From the NCBI GenBank assembly GCA_021850085.1, contig JAJZRZ010000006.1, forward strand, positions 1-20,080: a stretch of 20,080 bases of DNA, written 5' to 3'. Shown piece by piece: positions 15,005 through 20,080 of the stretch; within the stretch, counting starts at the first letter, position 1, and every line of letters begins with the position of its first letter. The notes beneath the pieces are model-generated. The model did no database searches. It worked only from the letters and a program-made list of their open reading frames with translations, and was not told the origin of the DNA. The position numbers were made by a program, and so were the translations under genes. This stretch comes from Actinomycetes bacterium (lineage in GTDB: Bacteria > Actinomycetota > Coriobacteriia > Anaerosomatales > Anaerosomataceae).

Positions 15005-18000
15005 GTGGAGACGCGGAGAGATTTTGGTGTGCCGGATTTTGGCACGGTCATCGTGCGCGAGCAGCTGCTTGCGGTCTATCGGGCGCAACGGCTCGCACTG
15101 ACGCTCGTTTGCGCACCACCCGGATACGGGAAGAGCGTCTTAGCGTCGCAACTCGCGCAGCACAGTGGATTTGATGAGGTCATCTGGGTGCGCGCATTCG
15201 ATGAGGATGTTCAGGGCCCGAGGTTTCTTGTTGCCCTTGCCGATGCGCTATCTCCCAACTCCGAGAGCGTCGACCCCATGCGCCCGTGTTCTTCAGCGCC
15301 GACTCGGGACGATGCACTGCTAACCATCGGCGAAGGCCTCAAGATGCGCTCATCGGCATCAGTTTGCGTCGTGCTCGATGGCTGCAATCGCCTTGTGGAC
15401 CTGACCATGCTCCAGGATCTAAGCGTCATCATTCGTCAGCTCACATTGAACGACAGCTCTTTGATCGTAACGTGCAGATCCTTATCGCCCGATGAGACAC
15501 CTACCGATCCATCAACGGTTTGGACCGTCGATCAGAGCGATCTGCGCTTCAGCGAGCTCGAGTTGAAAAGATTGCAGGAGGTTCTCGGCTGCCCAGGGGG
15601 CCAGTCCGGTCGAGCCACGCAACTCATGGATCGATTCGACGGTCATCCAGCGTTGTCATCGCTGGTTCTCCGGCACGTGAGCCTGGATGAGGGTGTAATG
15701 CCTTCGCGAGACCTAGTTTGGTACGTAGATCACCTGGTTGCGGCCTTGTCTCCATCTGCGCTCAGGCTGCTGTACGTGGCTTCGCTCCTGCAGGAGGATG
15801 ACGTCCGCACCCTTAGGCATTGCCACCTAGGCCAGTTGTCGGCAGCTACATGGGAGGAGGCAACAACTCTGTCGCCCCTCCTGGTCTTACGACAGGACAA
15901 GGAGTCCCATCGGTTTCGCATGCATGCAGTGCTTCGCGATTCCGTCCGTCGCCACGCTGTCGCCCGCCTGAGCGCTGAGTCTGTGGAGCGTGTGCGGCTG
16001 CGTGTTCTTCATCACCTTCACGCGTCGAGGGCTTTTCCGAGGATGCAGGCGATTCTGCAGTCCGAGTGCTCTGAGGCTGAGCTTGTTTACTGGTGTGAGG
16101 TGGCGGGTGCGGCCATTCTGCGGTTCACGGGTGCCCATGCGATGAATCAGGTGCTCGATTCGATACCCGCCTCAGTGCTGTCCGGGCAGCCGCGCCTGTT
16201 GCTGCTCAGGGCTACCACGTTGCGTGCGGAGGAAGATTTTCGCGAAGCCCGAGAGTGTGCTCGGCTTGCAGCGGAGCTTTCCGACGCCAGCGCCGACTCA
16301 GCCAGCTGGACGGAATGCATGCTGCTCATCGCTCGACTCGCCATCGACACGGGTCGCGTTCCGGACGCCCGGGATGCCTTGACAGCGCTTGAGCAGCGGC
16401 TGGGGGATAGACTCGACCCCGATTCCGCTAGGCTCGTGAACGCTTATCTCGCGGTAGCCGAGTCTCGAAGCGGTCACTTCCAGGCCGCTGTGGCGCGTGC
16501 AGCCCAGGTGCGTCAAGCCATCCACTCCTTCGATGATCTAGGTTCGGACGAGGCAGTGTTCACGATCAACTGCGTAGCCACCGTCGAGGGGCTCTGTTGC
16601 GGTCGTTGGTCTAGCGCAGCGCGCCTGATGTCCAGCGCGGCGAACAGGCATGACCTATCTGCATCACAGCGTGTTCTCGTACGTGCGAACCTCGGAGCCT
16701 GTCTACTGGAACTAGGGTCGCTCAGAGAGGCACTCCTTGTCTTGGACGAAGTTGTCGAGGCAACTGAAAGGGCTGGACTACAGCAACTGGCTGCGCATGC
16801 GAGGGGGACTCGCTCCAGTGTGAGATACGCCCTTGGCGATGTCGGCGGTGGGTTGGCCGACTACCAGGTGTGCGAGCCAGTGCTTGACCGGATGAGCCAT
16901 GACTACGTCCGCGTAGCGGAGAGACTGAATGCGGCGGTGAGTCGTCGCGCGCTCGGACTATCGGAGGAGGCATTGGCCCTGGCCGAGCAAGCTCAGTTGA
17001 TACTTCAAGACACTTCCGGATTCCTGTTCCTCAGCAATCTGGTTGACCTGGAGATAGCCGCGTCGCTCCTCTCTCTCGGAGATTCATGGTCTGCAGGAAG
17101 GTTGGCCGGTGCAGCGGTCGGAACGCTGCAGGAAGCAGGTGCCTGCAGTCACCTGCTTCGGGCCGATCTGGTGCTGACCGAGGCGGAGAGGCGCGAGAGC
17201 GACATTTCGTCATCTCTCGGCCGTCTAGACGCCCACGCGGATTACATCATGACCGGTTCGGCGAACTGGCTGACCGCGATGTACGTAAGGGCGTTCCCCG
17301 GGCTTCTCGGTCCGCTGGTCAAAGCGTTGGGAGCCGAGAGCGTCCCGCTAAGGATGCTGCTGATGCTTCCGCCTGAGACGATCGACGAGGGACTTGGGCT
17401 TGCCGGCGCACTTGTCGATGAGCGCGATGCTCAGGTGCTGCGCCGCCGCCGCGGTAGCGAAGCTCCGGCCCGATCTGAGGGCGAAGCGGACCTCGTCCAT
17501 GCAGCTGCTCCAAGTCACTCCTGCTATGCGCGCTTGTTCGGTGGTCTCGAGGTCACGACAGCTGTTGGCATCGTGAATGAGGAGGGCTGGCGCAAGCGGA
17601 AGGCTCGGCTGCTCTTCCTCATCTTGCTCCTCAAGCAACGCCAGGACGTGCCTCGCGACGTCCTTCTCGAGCGCCTGTGGCCCGATATGGACGAGGAGCA
17701 TGCCAAGCGGAACTTCTACGTCACGTGGAGCACCATGAAGCGGGCACTCGCATGCGGAGGACCCCCTTCCGCCGCGAAGCTGCTCGTGCAGTGCACTGGC
17801 GGCGTCTGTCGCATCACGCGGCACGTGCGCACCGACCTGGACGATTTCGATGAGGCGCTCACCTCGTTGCGCGCGGCAGCAGCGGCCGATGACGCCGATG
17901 TCGCGTTGAGCGCCGCGAGGAGACTTGTGGAGATCTACCGAGGCGAGTTGCTGCCAGGCGATGTGTACGAGGAGTGGTTCACGGAAGTGCGGGAACGCAC

Positions 18001-18307
18001 CAAGCACGACTATTGTGATGCGATGATGACGGCGGCATCGATCGCTGAGGCGCACTCGGAAGCCGAGGCAGCGCTGCTGTTCTTGCGTAAGGCCTCCGCT
18101 GCCGATGCTTGGCGAGAAGACGTGTACCAAGCAATGATGCGGTGCCAGATGAACTCCGGTCAGCGGAGCAGGGCGATCGAGACGTATCTGTCGTGCCGTT
18201 CGCGTCTCACCGAGGATCTCGGTATCGACCCATCAGTTGAAACCACTCGGCTGTACCAGGCGGTCCTGGCGATGGAAGAGGGGCCTGGACTGTCGACTCC
18301 GGCGTAG
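15005..18307 (+). CDS. STAND ATPase regulator with TPR-like repeats and C-terminal winged helix plus BTAD
   Basis: The product is 1100 residues from the GTG at 15005, which has AGGGGGG close upstream. Longer in-frame starts at 14948 (ATG) and 14867 (GTG) lack good sites or overlap the previous gene. The N-terminus is MalT-like: VREQLLAVYRAQRLALTLV, Walker A APPGYGKS (37-44) and Walker B VCVVLDGCN with Asp125, then SLIVTCRSL. Residues ~380-830 are Ala/Leu-rich and helical, consistent with TPR-type repeats. From about 841 an OmpR-like winged helix (LFGGLEVTT, then RKRKARLLFLILLLKQRQDV, LLERLWPDM) leads into a BTAD domain (~945-1095) with YRGELLPGDVYEEWF and LTEDLGIDPSVETTRLYQAVL. It is likely a ligand- or partner-gated transcription activator. 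In AfsR-like proteins the DNA-binding/BTAD part is first; here it is last. It follows the DUF5317-like gene by 86 bases and may act on this block. Confidence 0.88.
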   Translation: METRRDFGVPDFGTVIVREQLLAVYRAQRLALTLVCAPPGYGKSVLASQLAQHSGFDEVIWVRAFDEDVQGPRFLVALADALSPNSESVDPMRPCSSAPTRDDALLTIGEGLKMRSSASVCVVLDGCNRLVDLTMLQDLSVIIRQLTLNDSSLIVTCRSLSPDETPTDPSTVWTVDQSDLRFSELELKRLQEVLGCPGGQSGRATQLMDRFDGHPALSSLVLRHVSLDEGVMPSRDLVWYVDHLVAALSPSALRLLYVASLLQEDDVRTLRHCHLGQLSAATWEEATTLSPLLVLRQDKESHRFRMHAVLRDSVRRHAVARLSAESVERVRLRVLHHLHASRAFPRMQAILQSECSEAELVYWCEVAGAAILRFTGAHAMNQVLDSIPASVLSGQPRLLLLRATTLRAEEDFREARECARLAAELSDASADSASWTECMLLIARLAIDTGRVPDARDALTALEQRLGDRLDPDSARLVNAYLAVAESRSGHFQAAVARAAQVRQAIHSFDDLGSDEAVFTINCVATVEGLCCGRWSSAARLMSSAANRHDLSASQRVLVRANLGACLLELGSLREALLVLDEVVEATERAGLQQLAAHARGTRSSVRYALGDVGGGLADYQVCEPVLDRMSHDYVRVAERLNAAVSRRALGLSEEALALAEQAQLILQDTSGFLFLSNLVDLEIAASLLSLGDSWSAGRLAGAAVGTLQEAGACSHLLRADLVLTEAERRESDISSSLGRLDAHADYIMTGSANWLTAMYVRAFPGLLGPLVKALGAESVPLRMLLMLPPETIDEGLGLAGALVDERDAQVLRRRRGSEAPARSEGEADLVHAAAPSHSCYARLFGGLEVTTAVGIVNEEGWRKRKARLLFLILLLKQRQDVPRDVLLERLWPDMDEEHAKRNFYVTWSTMKRALACGGPPSAAKLLVQCTGGVCRITRHVRTDLDDFDEALTSLRAAAAADDADVALSAARRLVEIYRGELLPGDVYEEWFTEVRERTKHDYCDAMMTAASIAEAHSEAEAALLFLRKASAADAWREDVYQAMMRCQMNSGQRSRAIETYLSCRSRLTEDLGIDPSVETTRLYQAVLAMEEGPGLSTPA

Positions 18308-18503
18308 CGATGACCGGTCCAAGCGTTTAGCTGTTGGTCAGCTTTCGGTAGGGTCGAAGGGGTAGGCTCCTGACTGCAGCGGTTCGGGAGACAGCCCAAT
18401 GGGCCGAGTGCGAGGCTGCGGGCGAGGCAGTGAGGAGACGGGAGACCTCCTGAGGGGCACCGCCGTAGCCACAGCGGAGCGGGTCTTTGGGACTGACTGC
18501 GCA
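18308..18503. other. Non-coding stretch before secA
   Basis: From the regulator stop to the terminator-like hairpin I see no supported gene. It contains small possible stems, AGCTG-ttggt-CAGCT at 18329-18343 soon after the stop, and AGGAG/CTCCT around 18431-18452. Neither is followed by a T-run. I did not recognise a known riboswitch here. Confidence 0.4.
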
Positions 18504-18537
18504 GAGCCGGGAATCACTGGATTCCCGGCTCGTTCTC
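18504..18537 (+). terminator. Terminator-like hairpin between the regulator and secA
   Basis: GAGCCGGGAAT (18504-18514) pairs perfectly over 11 bp with ATTCCCGGCTC (18521-18531) around a six-base loop, followed by GTTCTC. The T-run is weak, so termination may be partial or factor-assisted. The stem separates the signalling block from the secA promoter. Confidence 0.55.
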
Positions 18538-18559
18538 GCGGGGCGGATGGCACCCCCCA

Positions 18560-18568
18560 TGCTACAAT
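18560..18568 (+). promoter_or_regulatory. secA promoter, extended -10
   Basis: TGC precedes TACAAT (18563-18568, 5 of 6), forming an extended -10 element 45 bases before the secA ATG. No clear -35 is visible at the normal distance, as is usual for extended -10 promoters. Confidence 0.6.
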
Positions 18569-18613
18569 CGCTTGGCTCCGACCACGCTTCAGAATTCGGG
18601 GGATTCACCTCGT

Positions 18614-20080
18614 ATGGCGAACATCTTCACCAAGCTCCTCACCATGGGTGAGGGCAAACAGTTCCGTGAGTACGACGAGGTCGTCGCGCGGGTCAGCGCG
18701 CTCGAGCCATCCTTACAGCCTCTGTCTGACTCCGCGCTGCAGACCAAGACCGGGGAGTTCCGCGCACGCTACGCGCAGGGCGAACCGCTCGACGTATTGC
18801 TGCCCGAAGCGTTCGCCGTCGTGCGGGAGGCTGGCAAGCGTGCGCTCGGCATGCGGCACTTCGACGTGCAGCTCGTGGGTGGCATAGTGCTGCATCGTGG
18901 GAACATCGCTGAGATGAAGACGGGCGAGGGTAAGACCTTGGTCGCCACGTTGCCGGTCTACCTCAACGCACTTGCGGGCACCGGCGTGCATGTGGTCACG
19001 GTGAACGACTATCTCGCCAAGCGTGATAGCGACTGGATGGGCCGGCTCTATCGCTTCCTCGGCTTGGAGGTCGCGGTCATCCAGTCCGGCATGGAAGGCG
19101 AGCTGCGGCAGAGGGCGTACCAAGCCGACGTCACCTATGGGACCAACAGCGAGTTCGGCTTCGATTACCTGCGCGACAACATGGTGACGCGACCGGACTT
19201 GCGAGTGCAGCGCGGTCATCACTATGCCATCGTCGACGAGGTGGACTCAATCCTCATCGATGAAGCGCGCACGCCGCTGATCATCAGCGGAGCAGGCACT
19301 CGCTCGGCGGACACCTACAAGAGCTTCGCCAAGATCGTGCCCCGCTTGCGTCCCGAGGTGGACTTCGAGCTCGACGAAGCCAAACGCACCGTGGCCCCCA
19401 CCGAGGAGGGCATCGAGAGGGTCGAACGCGCGCTCGACATCGAGGACCTGTACGCCGACCCCTCTGGTCAGCTCGTGAACCATCTCCAGCAGGCGCTGAA
19501 GGCACAGTTCCTCTTCCACAAGGACGTGGAGTATGTCGTCAAGGATGGCGAGGTCATCATCGTCGATGAGTTCACAGGCCGCCTCATGGTGGGCCGTCGC
19601 TACTCGGACGGTCTGCACCAGGCGATCGAGGCCAAGGAGCGCGTGCACGTACGCGAGGAGAACCAGACGCTCGCCACGATAACGCTGCAGAACTTCTTCC
19701 GGCTCTACGAGAAGCTCGCCGGAATGACCGGCACCGCCGTCACCGAAGATGCCGAGTTCCGCGAGATCTACAAGCTGCCCGTGGTGGTCATCCCGCCGAA
19801 CCGCCCGATGGTTCGCGACGACCGCAACGATCAGATCTACCGCACGATCGACGCCAAGTTCGACGCTTCTGTCCAGCAGATCATCGAGTGTCACGAGGCC
19901 GGCCAGCCATGTCTGGTGGGCACCATCTCCATCGAGAACTCTGAGCGGCTCTCTGGGATGCTCAGGCGCCGCGGCATCCCCCACAACGTGCTGAACGCCA
20001 AGTTCCACGAGATGGAGGCACACATCATCGCGCAGGCCGGCCGCAAGGGTGCCGTCACGATAGCGACGAACATGGCGGGC
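18614..20080 (+). CDS. secA: Preprotein translocase ATPase SecA, N-terminal part (runs off the window)
   Basis: The frame is open from the ATG at 18614 to the window end, 489 codons of a protein usually 800-950 residues long. GGGGGA lies 10 bases upstream. It begins MANIFTKLLTMGEGKQ and has Walker A MKTGEGKT (101-108), the DEAD-type motif VDEVDSILIDEARTPLIISG from residue 207, and TYGTNSEFGFDYLRDNM. The preprotein cross-linking region follows, then VIIVDEFTGRLMVGRRYSDGLHQAIEAKE, AGMTGTAVTE and the start of the second helicase domain ending in ATNMAG. SecA drives Sec-dependent export through SecYEG. The lipoproteins in this window would use this route. In many bacteria secA directly follows hpf; here it is more than 10 kb further on. 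Confidence 0.97.
   Translation, partial: MANIFTKLLTMGEGKQFREYDEVVARVSALEPSLQPLSDSALQTKTGEFRARYAQGEPLDVLLPEAFAVVREAGKRALGMRHFDVQLVGGIVLHRGNIAEMKTGEGKTLVATLPVYLNALAGTGVHVVTVNDYLAKRDSDWMGRLYRFLGLEVAVIQSGMEGELRQRAYQADVTYGTNSEFGFDYLRDNMVTRPDLRVQRGHHYAIVDEVDSILIDEARTPLIISGAGTRSADTYKSFAKIVPRLRPEVDFELDEAKRTVAPTEEGIERVERALDIEDLYADPSGQLVNHLQQALKAQFLFHKDVEYVVKDGEVIIVDEFTGRLMVGRRYSDGLHQAIEAKERVHVREENQTLATITLQNFFRLYEKLAGMTGTAVTEDAEFREIYKLPVVVIPPNRPMVRDDRNDQIYRTIDAKFDASVQQIIECHEAGQPCLVGTISIENSERLSGMLRRRGIPHNVLNAKFHEMEAHIIAQAGRKGAVTIATNMAG

Noticed and set aside
18308..18503. Riboswitch or other leader RNA upstream of secA
   Set aside because: I looked for cobalamin, glycine, TPP, fluoride and SAM core motifs and found no convincing set; the region also precedes the likely secA promoter.
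18399..18887. Plus-strand open frame overlapping the secA promoter and start
   Set aside because: It crosses the terminator-like stem and the extended -10, overlaps SecA in another frame and shows no recognisable protein features.

Overview
The window is 20 kb of high-GC DNA with densely packed genes, GTGA/ATGA stop-start overlaps, strong Shine-Dalgarno sites and three substrate-binding proteins carrying lipobox signal peptides. This suggests a high-GC Gram-positive bacterium. The gene content (long HPF, a STAND-type regulator with a SARP-like C-terminus, a DUF5317-like membrane protein, comF/hpf/secA on one strand) would fit an actinobacterium of the Coriobacteriia type. That assignment is inference from gene content only.

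Layout. (1) 1-322, minus strand: the 5' end of an unidentified membrane protein. (2) 449-3312: a plus-strand run of mtnA (methylthioribose-1-phosphate isomerase), an AEC-family permease and comF. (3) 3342-3583: a structured RNA closed by a 14-bp helix, with its own promoter, directly after comF. Its position suggests a raiA-motif RNA, but I cannot prove the family. (4) 3610-7629: a polar amino acid ABC importer with two lipoprotein receptors, one permease and one ATPase. The second receptor is circularly permuted (lobe II segment first, lobe I segment last). The permease carries an extra N-terminal membrane anchor and a degenerate FHA-like domain predicted to lie outside the membrane. (5) 7699-8238: long-form hibernation promoting factor, followed by an intrinsic terminator. 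(6) 8381-10853: a phnDCE-type phosphonate/phosphite importer with overlapping genes and its own promoter. (7) 10891-18307: a candidate signalling block. It begins with a near-consensus promoter and an unrecognised protein with an internal repeat. A 24-residue hydrophobic micropeptide ORF follows, then a membrane HD-GYP phosphodiesterase, a membrane HD paralogue lacking most catalytic residues, a DUF5317-like membrane protein, and a 1100-residue STAND ATPase / TPR-like / winged-helix / BTAD regulator. (8) 18614-20080: the N-terminal 489 codons of secA, with an extended -10 promoter.

The order comF - RNA - hpf - secA resembles an arrangement known in Firmicutes. Here it is interrupted by the amino acid transporter between the RNA and hpf, and by the phn and signalling blocks between hpf and secA. 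The best candidates for something undescribed are the permuted receptor with its FHA-bearing permease, the structured RNA, and the HD-GYP / pseudo-HD / DUF5317 / STAND-BTAD block with its micropeptide.
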